Assembly: GCA_003697135.1 (NCBI GenBank)
Contig: RFGC01000035.1
Location: 248,001 to 312,000 of the forward strand
Direction of reading: 5' to 3'
Length of the DNA stretch: 64,000 nt
Origin: Acidobacteriota bacterium
GTDB lineage: Bacteria; Acidobacteriota; Blastocatellia; Pyrinomonadales; Pyrinomonadaceae
The position numbers and the translations under genes were made by a program. Positions 48,801 through 57,000 of the stretch are shown in pieces. The number at the start of each line of letters is the position of its first letter. Position 1 is the first letter of the stretch. Below the pieces are notes generated by a model. That model saw nothing but the letters and a program-made list of their open reading frames with translations, was not told the origin of the DNA and did not search any database.

Positions 48801-49760
48801 CTACGGCCTTAGCAAAACTTTAAGAACGCTCTTTTGACGGGCTTTTTCGATGGCTTCAATTCCTTTTGTTAAGGGAAACTCTTCGGAAATCAAGTCTTGA
48901 ACGTTAATCTTCTTTTGGCTGAGTAGTTTCAGAGCCGGCAGGAATCTACCACATCTTGAACCGATGATTGAAATTTCATCAACAACAATCTGCCACATCT
49001 GCAAACTTGTCTTCCCATGGAATGTTGATTTTAGCACCATCTTGCCACGCGGTTTTATCAAATCTAAACTTGTCAAAAACCCCGATTCAGCGCCGCTGGC
49101 TTCTACAACAATATCGAAACTTCGGTTTAATTTCCCTTCAATCTCTTGAACTAGCAAACCTTCAATCCCGTTTTTTTCGGCAATTCCTAGCTTTTCTCGA
49201 TGTTTACCTATCAGAGTAACATTCTTGCTCTTTAAGGCAAGGGTCATAGCACAAAGTAGCCCTAACTTTCCATCTCCAACAACGGCAACTTTTGTTTCAG
49301 GTAAAATTTCAACCTGCTCGTTTATGCCGTAAGCCGCTGCTAAAGGTTCGACAAAGACGGCTTCTTCGTTAGATACGTTTTCAGGAACTTCAATAAGATT
49401 TTTTGCCGGAAGTGTTAAAAATTCAGCATGTGCGCCGTCACGTCCATGTATTCCTAATACTGTTCTTCTAGGACAATGTCTTGAATCACCTGTTTTACAA
49501 ACTTCACATTCCCCACAACCTACGTTTATCTCTCCCACAACTCTCTTGCCTACCAAATCAGGTCTTTCATTCGATTCTTCAACAATCCCGACAAATTCAT
49601 GCCCAATAGTCCCTTCAAAATCAGCATAACCTCGAATTATCTCAAGATCAGTATTGCAAATGCCTGATCTTACAACTCTAACCAAAGTTTCAGATTCGTT
49701 TTTTGGAATATCAATTTCCTCAAGGGATAATCTTTTTCCGACGAAACGAATGGCTTTCAT
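48801..49760 (-). CDS. Zinc-dependent medium-chain dehydrogenase
   Basis: The 319-residue MDR-family protein shows GICNTDLEIIRGY, GHEFVGIVEE (catalytic zinc), a structural-zinc cluster CGECEVCKTGDSRHC and a Rossmann segment VAVVGDGKLGLLCAMTLALKSKNV. It should oxidise an alcohol or polyol using NAD(P). The glucose dehydrogenase and sorbitol dehydrogenase branches are the nearest by style. The frame extends to a TTG at 49772; the ATG at 49760 lies inside the 3' end of the upstream gene, overlapping its stop by 41 bases, and no strong ribosome site is seen. Confidence 0.85.
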   Translation of the reverse strand: MKAIRFVGKRLSLEEIDIPKNESETLVRVVRSGICNTDLEIIRGYADFEGTIGHEFVGIVEESNERPDLVGKRVVGEINVGCGECEVCKTGDSRHCPRRTVLGIHGRDGAHAEFLTLPAKNLIEVPENVSNEEAVFVEPLAAAYGINEQVEILPETKVAVVGDGKLGLLCAMTLALKSKNVTLIGKHREKLGIAEKNGIEGLLVQEIEGKLNRSFDIVVEASGAESGFLTSLDLIKPRGKMVLKSTFHGKTSLQMWQIVVDEISIIGSRCGRFLPALKLLSQKKINVQDLISEEFPLTKGIEAIEKARQKSVLKVLLRP

Positions 49761-51210
49761 TGCTCTTTCCAAAATTCAAGATAAACTTTATAAACCCCTT
49801 CAAATCCAACGGATAGACAGGCACTTTGAAATTTGAACAAAGCTCGTCGAATGTCATTCCATCAAGAAAGATAGGCTCATCTGATTTGATTGTGTGCTGT
49901 GGGATTATTACAAAATCGCCCTTAACTTTATTTCTAAACGCTACAAAATCCTGCCCCGTCAAAAGTCCTGCAACTGCAACATCACCGCCGAAATAGGTAT
50001 TTGGAACCGCTATGACTTCAAGCCTTGAACCTATTAGGCAGTTCAAATTTTTAATTTGTTCTGCCAAAATAGGTGCAAACATTTCGCCCGTCAAAATCGT
50101 TCCCCGCAATCTCTTCGGATAGACTTCTGATTGCACAAAAGACATTTCGCTTATTGAGCCATTTGCAAACGCCTGCATAGCAGAGCCTCTAACACTTTTA
50201 GGAACAATGCTTTCAACCCCGTTGAGATTACCCTTCTCAAGCTTGCTCAAAAATCTCTTAAAAGAATCCAAGAAGGTGCGAATCATTCCGACTCCGTCTT
50301 CAATCTGCGGATAATTTCCGTAATGACGTCGCGAAGGTATTTTCACGCCACCTTTTATGTAGATTTCATCAGCCAAAAAAGCGAATGTCTTTCCAAAACG
50401 TCGGCGAAATTCTTTTTGGAGTTTTCCAACTTGTTTTATGACAGTTCTACAGAATTCAGGAGTTACGCGAGTAAGTCTTTCATCGGTGTTGTAACGTGTG
50501 AGTGCCACTGGAACAACAGCAACCGAGATTATCTTCGGATAAAGCTCCGCCAGATCGAGCAATGTCTTCTGTAAAATCTCACCATCATTTATCTTCGGAC
50601 ACAAAACTATCTGAGCATGAATTTCAATGTTGTTGTCGAGAAGAAACTTAAGCTTATCAGAAATATCGGCACGCTTTTCACTTACTCCAAGCAGATACGC
50701 TCTGGTTTTTAGGTCTGTCGCATGTATGGAAACATATTGAGGCGAGAGCCTTTGCCGAACGATACGATTAAGCTCTTCCTGAGTAACCGACGTCAAAGTC
50801 GTGTAGTTCCCGTAGAGAAACGAAAGCCTTATATCTTCATCACGCACGAAAAGACTTGGACGCGCTGTCTTCGGATTTCCCTTGCAGAAACAAAAAATAC
50901 AGTCGTTTGCGCATTGGCGCGGGATTATCTGCTCGAAAGTTAAACCGAAATCTTCTGTTTCATCACGCTCAACCTCGATTTCCCAAGTCTCACCATTTGC
51001 TTTCTTCACCAACAGAGTCAGTTCAGTCTCACCGGCAGTTTGAAAGCGAAAATCAAGATAGTCGCGCACCAAATGCCCGTTAACTCGCACGATCCTATCA
51101 TTTGGTTCAAGCCCCAACTCGGCTCCGAGACTACTTGGCTCTACAGCCGTAATCATCACTCCTGGACGCCGAAGCTGTGTAATTGCTGGTGTTACTGCAA
51201 ATTCATACAT
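49720..51210 (-). CDS. PDZ-radical SAM-DUF512 protein
   Basis: The 496 residues start with a PDZ-like domain (about 15-85; SSLGAELGLEPNDRIVRVNGH) followed by a radical-SAM-like iron-sulfur motif CANDCIFC (CxxxCxxC, about 105-112) and the DUF512 domain towards the C-terminus (LIGSRLEVIAVPNTYFGGDVAVAGLLTGQD). This matches a family once annotated as cyanobacterial-type Fe-S oxidoreductase of unknown function. The C-terminal end is basic (SHSFRRKKIIP). The downstream MDR gene overlaps, suggesting cotranscription. Confidence 0.82.
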   Translation of the reverse strand: MYEFAVTPAITQLRRPGVMITAVEPSSLGAELGLEPNDRIVRVNGHLVRDYLDFRFQTAGETELTLLVKKANGETWEIEVERDETEDFGLTFEQIIPRQCANDCIFCFCKGNPKTARPSLFVRDEDIRLSFLYGNYTTLTSVTQEELNRIVRQRLSPQYVSIHATDLKTRAYLLGVSEKRADISDKLKFLLDNNIEIHAQIVLCPKINDGEILQKTLLDLAELYPKIISVAVVPVALTRYNTDERLTRVTPEFCRTVIKQVGKLQKEFRRRFGKTFAFLADEIYIKGGVKIPSRRHYGNYPQIEDGVGMIRTFLDSFKRFLSKLEKGNLNGVESIVPKSVRGSAMQAFANGSISEMSFVQSEVYPKRLRGTILTGEMFAPILAEQIKNLNCLIGSRLEVIAVPNTYFGGDVAVAGLLTGQDFVAFRNKVKGDFVIIPQHTIKSDEPIFLDGMTFDELCSNFKVPVYPLDLKGFIKFILNFGKSNESHSFRRKKIIP

Positions 51211-51252
51211 AGAAACCTTAGGTTTCGGAAGAGTTGACTCGACCGAAAAACG

Positions 51253-51654
51253 ATGATAGCATCCATGCTAAGAAAAATCACCATGTTAAAGAAGATTTTC
51301 GCAGCAATCCAAATTTTTTGTCTAAGTGGGATATTATGTTCGTTCTGCTGCGACACTGCAAAGGCGGAACAGCAAAGCTACCACTGCCCACTAGCAAAGT
51401 TCGGAAATTGCGAAAAGTCTTCTGATTCAAAAGTTGCAAAATCCCAAGGAAACAGCTTCGGATGTTGTGGCTTGATGCCCAACTTGCTGGATAATCCGAA
51501 AAACATTGAAAAAAACAAAAAATTCCTTGTCTTAACTTACTCTGAATTACAAACACAAACCATAAACTGGCAACCATTTTTCTTTCAACTCCAGCAAACC
51601 AGAATCAAGCGCGCACAAAAACTCTATCTGAAAAATCGCGTTCTCCTAATCTAA
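51253..51654 (+). CDS. Small exported protein with cysteine cluster, function unknown
   Basis: A 133-residue frame with a hydrophobic signal-like segment (about 13-33) whose end contains CSFCCDTAKA, then a short cysteine-containing stretch (YHCPLAKFGNCEKS, FGCCGLMPNLLDN) and a basic C-terminus. The start could be any of three methionines (51253, 51265, 51283). I do not recognise the family. It precedes the cysteine-rich exported gene at 51876 on the same strand, which hints at a shared metal or redox role. Low complexity and no clear ribosome site keep confidence moderate. Confidence 0.5.
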   Translation: MIASMLRKITMLKKIFAAIQIFCLSGILCSFCCDTAKAEQQSYHCPLAKFGNCEKSSDSKVAKSQGNSFGCCGLMPNLLDNPKNIEKNKKFLVLTYSELQTQTINWQPFFFQLQQTRIKRAQKLYLKNRVLLI

Positions 51655-51689
51655 AAAGCCCAAAATCCTGCCATAGAAAAACTCTAGAC

Positions 51690-51722
51690 ATTTGATTGGT
51701 GATCCCTGATCCCCAATCAAAT
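51690..51722. other. Inverted repeat between the two cysteine-containing genes
   Basis: ATTTGATTGG (51690-51699) and CCAATCAAAT (51713-51722) are perfect arms; pairing extends inward through TGATC/GATC-type bases with a mismatch. No T-tract follows, so it is not a clear terminator. Confidence 0.5.
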
Positions 51723-51795
51723 CTGCGAGAAGTTCAAACAAAGCATACTTCTCGATAAATCAGCAGTAAACTTTGGAAAATGTTTTTGCTCTAAT

Positions 51796-51828
51796 AGTCT
51801 CGAAATTGTCAAGGCAATTTTTGAGACT
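51796..51828. promoter_or_regulatory. Dyad upstream of the cysteine-rich gene (possible operator or leader stem)
   Basis: AGTCTCGAAATTG (51796-51808) pairs with CAATTTTTGAGACT (51815-51828) except for a one-base bulge and mismatch, with a six-base loop. It ends 48 bases before the ATG at 51876. Confidence 0.4.
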
Positions 51829-51875
51829 TGAAACACAAAAACTTCAAATGAAATTTCAAAGAAAGGAGAACGCTT

Positions 51876-52211
51876 ATGAAGAAGAAAGTTTTGATTTTTT
51901 CAGGTTTAGCAACAGCAACCTTGCTAGTTGTTTCAATGGCAACAATCACAAGCTCCAACGAGCCTAAAGGTTACAAAATAGTAGCCAGCACGAGCTACTG
52001 TGAAAAAGCATCCTGTTGCGAGGACTGCTGCGGTATGCCTGATTGCTGTCAAGATGGCAAATGCTCAATGGGCGGCGTTTGTTGCGGATCGTGCTGTAAA
52101 ACTTCATCTGAAAAGTCAGCCGAGACTTCGGTAAAAACCAGTGATTGTTGCGAAAGCGGAGCTTGTTGTTGCGGCGGCGGAGCCTGTTGCAAACAAGAAA
52201 AACAAAGCTAG
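51876..52211 (+). CDS. Exported cysteine-rich (metallothionein-like) protein
   Basis: A 111-residue product with a signal-like N-terminus (about residues 1-28; MKKKVLIFSGLATATLLVV) and a mature part carrying 19 cysteines, mostly as CC pairs: SYCEKASCCEDCC, DCCQDGKC, VCCGSCC, DCCESGACCC and GACC. No aromatic core is present beyond the first segment, so the fold would be held by metals or disulfides. AAAGGAG lies eight bases before the ATG. Metal-binding proteins with CC pairs sit in the cytoplasm in known metallothioneins, so the export signal is the unusual part. I do not recognise the family. Terminator follows at 52243-52272. Confidence 0.72.
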   Translation: MKKKVLIFSGLATATLLVVSMATITSSNEPKGYKIVASTSYCEKASCCEDCCGMPDCCQDGKCSMGGVCCGSCCKTSSEKSAETSVKTSDCCESGACCCGGGACCKQEKQS

Positions 52212-52242
52212 AAGGTTTCGAGTAACTCAACCTTAAGAAAAT

Positions 52243-52272
52243 GAAGACCGCTCCAACGTTGGAGCGGTCTTC
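52243..52272. terminator. Bidirectional terminator between convergent genes
   Basis: A perfect 15-bp inverted repeat (GAAGACCGCTCCAAC / GTTGGAGCGGTCTTC) without spacer; T-containing tracts flank both sides. It separates the cysteine-rich gene (+) from the TonB-type gene (-). Confidence 0.75.
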
Positions 52273-52350
52273 TGTCTTTTAGCTTCCTCAAAACTCACCT
52301 GAAACGATTACTTTACACCGTGAAATTCCTGATTCTTACAAAACCGAATT

Positions 52351-53691
52351 TCAGTAGATTGTGAATGTGTATTCGACTGTTCTAACAACGGTAACAGGAA
52401 CACCATCCTTTAATTCAGGCTCAAATCTGATCTGTCTAGCAGCAATTATGGCTTGCTCCGTCAAACCATAGCCTAGGTTGTTTAAGGGCGTTATGCTTCC
52501 AATTGTCCCATTGGCAAGAAAAGTCACTTTCAAGCGAACCACACCTTGAACCCCTGCTTTTCTGGCTTCATCTGTATAATTCGGGCGCGGTTTGTAGAGA
52601 ATATTTAGTCGCTTTGATGGACCTTTTTTAACAGTTGGAGCTTCTTCACTGTCGCCTCCATCACCTATTCCGCTGCCAATGCCTGTTCCGATACCGCTGC
52701 CCATGCCCGAGCCTCTTCCCGAACCAGCACCTGTGCCTTCACCTGAACCTTGTCCGGTGCCTCTACCTGAACCCTGTCCACCACCAATGCCAGGTCCATC
52801 AGAAAGTTTCAGCGATTTTGAAAGCGGATCACCGTAAGGTTCTTCCGTGACTTTTGTAGGTCTCTCAGGCCCTTGAGTGAAAGCCTGCATCTTTAGTTCC
52901 GTATCCATCTGCGGGATAGTTTTTGTTGGCGTAATCAGAGGTTGTTCCCTAGTTTGCGGAGCAAGCCTTCCTTTTGAGACTGGATCAGGCTCTTCACGTC
53001 CGCCGCCACCACCGCCTCCGCCTTTATCTTTCTTCAACTCTTCCGGCGCTTCTGTTTCAACATCCATCGGAGAATCTTCAAGTATAACGGCTGAAGCCAA
53101 TTCGTAATTTCCAAAGTCTCCTAAATCGAGACTCTTTTCAAAAAGTGACCAAAGAACTCCGCCTGTCCAAGCCGCTGTGACTAAAATGAAAGCGCCAAGT
53201 AAGAGCAGGTTTCTGGTTCTTGTGTCTTTGTCTTCTACAAAGGTTACGTGATAAAGTTCTTTTTCGTCGTAATAACTCATAAAATCTTCTTCAATCGGCT
53301 CTGATGTCTTCTCAGCACTGCTTTTCCTGATAACAATATCAGACATCAGGCCCAAGGGTTCTGCCCTTGAAATGAAACTCTTGACATTTGTGGGCGTTGT
53401 AACAGTTGCAGAAACGCCCGCAACTCTGTTTGAAGATAATGACGATGAAGCTTCGGTGAGTTTATGAGAAGGCTCTTGGAAGTCTGAATGCATAAAGACT
53501 TCTCTTTTCTCATCTAGCGACTCAAGCGGGATAAACTCTCTTTTTGCCTCGGAAGACATGCTAAGTTCTCGTTCTTTTCCGGGCATGTCGATTTCAACCG
53601 CCTTCAAACGCTCGCCGCACATCCGGCAAAAATTAAACTTTTCTGCGTAAGTCTCTTCACAAGCTTCGCAGTATTTGATTATCTTTTTCAT
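52351..53691 (-). CDS. Zinc-ribbon / TonB C-terminal domain protein with Gly-rich linker
   Basis: The 446-residue protein has an N-terminal four-cysteine zinc ribbon (CEACEETYAEKFNFCRMC), a soluble region of about 140 residues, a membrane span (RNLLLLGAFILVTAAWTGGV), a low-complexity periplasmic linker (eight Gly in a row in KGGGGGGGGREE, then GS/GT repeats) and a TonB C-terminal domain (about 360-446; YKPRPNYTDEARKAGVQGVVRLKV). The frame extends to 53733, but GGAGG eight bases before 53691 supports the shorter start. It mirrors 5617-6540, with an intact ribbon. A cytoplasmic partner is likely. Confidence 0.78.
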   Translation of the reverse strand: MKKIIKYCEACEETYAEKFNFCRMCGERLKAVEIDMPGKERELSMSSEAKREFIPLESLDEKREVFMHSDFQEPSHKLTEASSSLSSNRVAGVSATVTTPTNVKSFISRAEPLGLMSDIVIRKSSAEKTSEPIEEDFMSYYDEKELYHVTFVEDKDTRTRNLLLLGAFILVTAAWTGGVLWSLFEKSLDLGDFGNYELASAVILEDSPMDVETEAPEELKKDKGGGGGGGGREEPDPVSKGRLAPQTREQPLITPTKTIPQMDTELKMQAFTQGPERPTKVTEEPYGDPLSKSLKLSDGPGIGGGQGSGRGTGQGSGEGTGAGSGRGSGMGSGIGTGIGSGIGDGGDSEEAPTVKKGPSKRLNILYKPRPNYTDEARKAGVQGVVRLKVTFLANGTIGSITPLNNLGYGLTEQAIIAARQIRFEPELKDGVPVTVVRTVEYTFTIY

Positions 53692-53719
53692 GACCGTTCC
53701 CTCCCGCTTGACACCATTT

Positions 53720-53728
53720 ATTTTAGCA
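53720..53728 (-). promoter_or_regulatory. Extended -10 box of the second TonB-type gene
   Basis: Minus-strand TGCTAAAAT matches TGnTAnAAT; it lies 29 bases before the chosen start at 53691. Confidence 0.4.
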
Positions 53729-53862
53729 TTCAAGAACGATTTTGGAAATCTATAGCTACTAGATGCAAAGCCGAAAGCTTTAGATGCTTTTTGGGTTTGA
53801 CGAACTGAGAAGCCAGCATCTAAGATTTAGCTTGAAAGCTTCTAAAAACTTGGTGAAATTCT

Positions 53863-55167
53863 ATGCTACGTAAATTTGCTTTTTTGCTTATTTCATTTTG
53901 CTTAATTCAACTCATTCAAGCTCAGTCACAACCGAGACAAGAAAGATTGCTTAATGGGCTGAAGGTTTTGATCTGGAACGATAAGCAAACCAACAAAACT
54001 TCTGTTAGACTCAGAATCCACAGTGGCTCTGCCTTCGATCTGAAAGGCAAAACTGGCATGATGGCTTTACTAGCCGATATTCTTCTAGCCAGCGAACAGA
54101 CTAAAAAATTCGTTCGTGAAGATTTAGAAGGCGACATCAAAACAGAATGCACTCACGACTACATCGAAATTTCCATCAGCGGAAAGTCGGATGATATTTT
54201 AACAATCTTTGAAATACTCTCAACTGCAATCACAAAACCTGCAATTACAAAGGAAAACTTCGAGAAAGTCCTTAGTGCAAGAATGGCGAAACTAGAAGAA
54301 CTTCAAAAAGACGATGCTTACATTGCCGATATTTCCGTAGCTAAAAGACTGCTAGGTGAATTCCCCTACGGAAGACCTAGCGAAGGGACCATCGAAAGCC
54401 TTAAAGCAATTGAGCTAGCGGATTTGATATTTGCAAAGGACAGATATTTAACCGCTGACAATGCAACCTTGAGCATTCGGAGCAATGTTGATTCTGATTC
54501 AGTTTACATGGCCGTCCGAAGACTATTTGGCGGCTGGAGAAAATCCGATAAGATAATTCCCGCAACCTTTCGCCAACCTGATCCTCCCGACACAAACACA
54601 CAAGTCTTAGAAGCTCAATCTGAAAACTTGATAGAAGCTCGGTCTGCCTTGAGAGGCGCTGCCAGAAACGACAAAAATTTTTTTGCCGCTTCAATCCTAG
54701 CCAAAGTGCTTACTTACAGAATCCGCAATCAAAGCGCTCAAATGAACAAAGATAAAACCTTCGTCGTTCATCAAGCCCATTTTCTACCGGGAATTTTGAT
54801 CGCAAAACTTTCAATGCCCAAATTTTCTATCTCGCTACAAAGCGAAAACGAGAATAATCTCGCACAAAACACAACAGAAACCACTCAAATAACCACAAAG
54901 TTCAGTCTAACTGATCTACTTCGTGAAAAAATCACAAGCAATGAATTTGAGAAAGCAAAAGCAGAGTTCTTAAACGAGTTTAATTCAAAATCACTGGAAG
55001 ACCTTTGGCTCGACGTTGATACTTTCAAGCTTGTTTCCGTGCAAGATGAGGTTCAAAAAGCAAACAGTGTTCGCTTGGAAGACGTCAACAAAGTAGCAGA
55101 AGAATTCAGGCAAAAGCCTATTGTTAACTTGATACTCATAAAAAGCGGTGCACCGAAAAATAACTAA
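53863..55167 (+). CDS. M16 (insulinase-like) family protein, catalytic motif missing
   Basis: The 434 residues resemble one half of a periplasmic M16 metallopeptidase: signal peptide (FAFLLISFCLIQLIQA), LLNGLKVLIWND, LRIHSGSAFD, a middle GPRPSEGTIESLKAIELADL segment and FAKDRYLTADNATLSI. The HxxEH zinc motif that should follow LRIHSGSAFDLKGKTGM is replaced by MALLAD, so it should be catalytically inactive. M16 proteins often work as an active/inactive subunit pair; no active partner is in the window. The next gene starts eight bases after its stop codon. Confidence 0.75.
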   Translation: MLRKFAFLLISFCLIQLIQAQSQPRQERLLNGLKVLIWNDKQTNKTSVRLRIHSGSAFDLKGKTGMMALLADILLASEQTKKFVREDLEGDIKTECTHDYIEISISGKSDDILTIFEILSTAITKPAITKENFEKVLSARMAKLEELQKDDAYIADISVAKRLLGEFPYGRPSEGTIESLKAIELADLIFAKDRYLTADNATLSIRSNVDSDSVYMAVRRLFGGWRKSDKIIPATFRQPDPPDTNTQVLEAQSENLIEARSALRGAARNDKNFFAASILAKVLTYRIRNQSAQMNKDKTFVVHQAHFLPGILIAKLSMPKFSISLQSENENNLAQNTTETTQITTKFSLTDLLREKITSNEFEKAKAEFLNEFNSKSLEDLWLDVDTFKLVSVQDEVQKANSVRLEDVNKVAEEFRQKPIVNLILIKSGAPKNN

Positions 55168-55174
55168 AAACGCT

Positions 55175-55906
55175 ATGAAAACACAAACTGAAAACTCAAA
55201 TACTGAGAGCTTTCGTCACCCTGAAAAAATCCGTCAGATGTTTGCTCGAATTGCGCCAGCCTACGACTTCTTGAACCACGCACTTTCTGCAAACATTGAC
55301 AAACTCTGGCGTAAGCGCGTCGTGCGGAAATTGAAAAACATTCTCGAAAATCCTAACGCACTCGTGCTGGACGTAGCTTGTGGGACAGGAGATTTAGCTA
55401 TTGAAATGAAAAAATACGGAAAAGCCAAAATCATAGGAACAGACTTTTGCCGTCCTATGCTGGAAATTGCAAAAAGAAAAAACTTGAAAAATCAAATTTC
55501 GATTCCATACGTGGAAGGCGATGGCTTGAATCTGCCTTTCTCAGAAAGCAGTTTCGATGCAGTGACGATCGCTTTTGGATTGAGAAATTTCTCAAACTGG
55601 GAAAAAGGCTTGAAAGAAGCATACAGAGTTTTGAAAATTGGCGGTAAGCTCTTAGTTTTGGAATTTTCTACTCCCGTCGTTCCAGGTTTTAAGCAACTTT
55701 TCAACTTTTACTTTAATAGAATTCTGCCAGCCATTGGCGGCATAATTTCTGGTTCGCGCATCGCTTACGAGTATCTGCCTGATTCCGTTTCAAAATTTCC
55801 AAACCAACAACAACTGGCTGAGATGATGAAAAAGGTTGGTTTCAAATCTGTTGAGTATGAAAATTTAACAGGCGGAGTCGCTGCAATTCATCTCGGACAA
55901 AAATGA
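55175..55906 (+). CDS. ubiE: Demethylmenaquinone / 2-methoxy-6-polyprenyl-quinol methyltransferase
   Basis: A SAM-dependent class I methyltransferase of 243 residues: LVLDVACGTGDLAIEM (SAM loop), FDAVTIAFGLRNFSNWEKGLKEAYRVLKIGGKLLVLEFSTP, and the SRIAYEYLPDSVSKFPNQQQLAEMM C-terminal region are family marks. It methylates the quinone ring in menaquinone or ubiquinone synthesis; which quinone is used is not shown here, so menG would equally fit. The frame is open to a GTG at 55148, but the ATG at 55175 avoids overlap with the preceding gene. Confidence 0.92.
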   Translation: MKTQTENSNTESFRHPEKIRQMFARIAPAYDFLNHALSANIDKLWRKRVVRKLKNILENPNALVLDVACGTGDLAIEMKKYGKAKIIGTDFCRPMLEIAKRKNLKNQISIPYVEGDGLNLPFSESSFDAVTIAFGLRNFSNWEKGLKEAYRVLKIGGKLLVLEFSTPVVPGFKQLFNFYFNRILPAIGGIISGSRIAYEYLPDSVSKFPNQQQLAEMMKKVGFKSVEYENLTGGVAAIHLGQK

Positions 55907-55949
55907 AGAATTCGAGTAGTAAAATGACGGCTTATAATCAGAAACAGCG

Positions 55950-56930
55950 ATGAAGTATAAGATAAAAAACCTGCTTACCCGAATTGGAATGATTTTGCTC
56001 GTTGCATGGACGGTCGTTTCGCTAGTCACGCTTTTAATCGAAATCATACCGGGAAAGCCCTCAACCGCAATACTCGGCGAAAATGCAACCCCAGAACAAA
56101 TCAGAGCTTTTGAACGAAAACACGGACTCGATAAACCAGCCTTTTTCATTAGTTTCTCAAAAGAAAAAGGCGTAGTATGGAACGGTTTTGACAATCGCTA
56201 TTTTGCATATTTGAGTGGTGTTGTTCGAGGAGATTTGGGAAAATCCTTCAGAACTGATAGGCCCGTTATCGAAATGATCTTAGAACGCTATCCAAATACG
56301 ATAAAACTTGCTCTTGCCGCAATGCTGGTTGCTGTTACGATTGCCATTCCGCTCGGAGTTTTAGCAGGGACAAATAAGGGTTCATGGATTGACAGTTTCG
56401 CATCCCTGTTTGCATTGATCGGGATAAGCCTTCCCAGTTTCGTAACAGGTCCGTTTTTAGTCTATATCTTTGCAGTTAAGCTCAACTGGTTTGCACCAAC
56501 GGGAAGTAGCAATCCTGAAGATATTGTGCTACCGGCAATAACTTTAGGTTCAGCGCTTTCCGCAATTCTAACCAGAATGGTTCGCAGTTCCGTAATAGAG
56601 GAACTCAACGAAGATTATGTCCGAACAGCTCGTGCAAAAGGCTTGAGTGAAAGAACCGTAATTTATAAGCATGTTTTGAAAAATGGCTTGATTCCGGTTG
56701 TTACAATTCTCGGTTTGCAACTCGGCGTTTTGCTCGCCGGAGCGATAATAACAGAAAAAATTTTTGGCTGGCAAGGTTTAGGCACATTGCTTTTGGATGA
56801 AGGAATATCGAAATTAGACTATCGCCTGATCCAAGGCTGCGTTTTAGTCATAAGCATCACCTACATTCTCGTAAACACATTAACAGATATGCTATACCGC
56901 TGGCTTGATCCAAGAATAAGACTTTCTTGA
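55950..56930 (+). CDS. ABC transporter permease, DppB/OppB-like
   Basis: A 326-residue inner-membrane permease of the peptide/nickel ABC family with about six spans, a periplasmic loop after the first (TPEQIRAFERKHGLDKP) and the EAA loop DYVRTARAKGLSERTVIYKHVLKNGL that contacts the ATPase. The usual neighbours dppC, dppD/F and the binding protein are missing from the window; what follows is a terminator-like hairpin at 57001-57055 and convergent genes. It therefore looks like a solitary permease gene, whose partners are elsewhere. Confidence 0.88.
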   Translation: MKYKIKNLLTRIGMILLVAWTVVSLVTLLIEIIPGKPSTAILGENATPEQIRAFERKHGLDKPAFFISFSKEKGVVWNGFDNRYFAYLSGVVRGDLGKSFRTDRPVIEMILERYPNTIKLALAAMLVAVTIAIPLGVLAGTNKGSWIDSFASLFALIGISLPSFVTGPFLVYIFAVKLNWFAPTGSSNPEDIVLPAITLGSALSAILTRMVRSSVIEELNEDYVRTARAKGLSERTVIYKHVLKNGLIPVVTILGLQLGVLLAGAIITEKIFGWQGLGTLLLDEGISKLDYRLIQGCVLVISITYILVNTLTDMLYRWLDPRIRLS

Positions 56931-57000
56931 TCCGATTCCATCAAGAGCAAGATTTCTTCAGGTTTCCCGTGATTTTTGCAAATAAAAATCGGCTAGAACA

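Noticed and set aside
48544-48837. Plus-strand frame of 97 codons in the 245-base gap between the GlcD and MDR genes
   Set aside because: No ribosome site, no domain, and it overlaps both flanking genes on the other strand; I see nothing else in the gap.
53770-53840. Partial inverted repeat with AGATGC/GCATCT copies
   Set aside because: The arms are short (about nine bases) with a long loop and can form several alternative pairs; no clear function.
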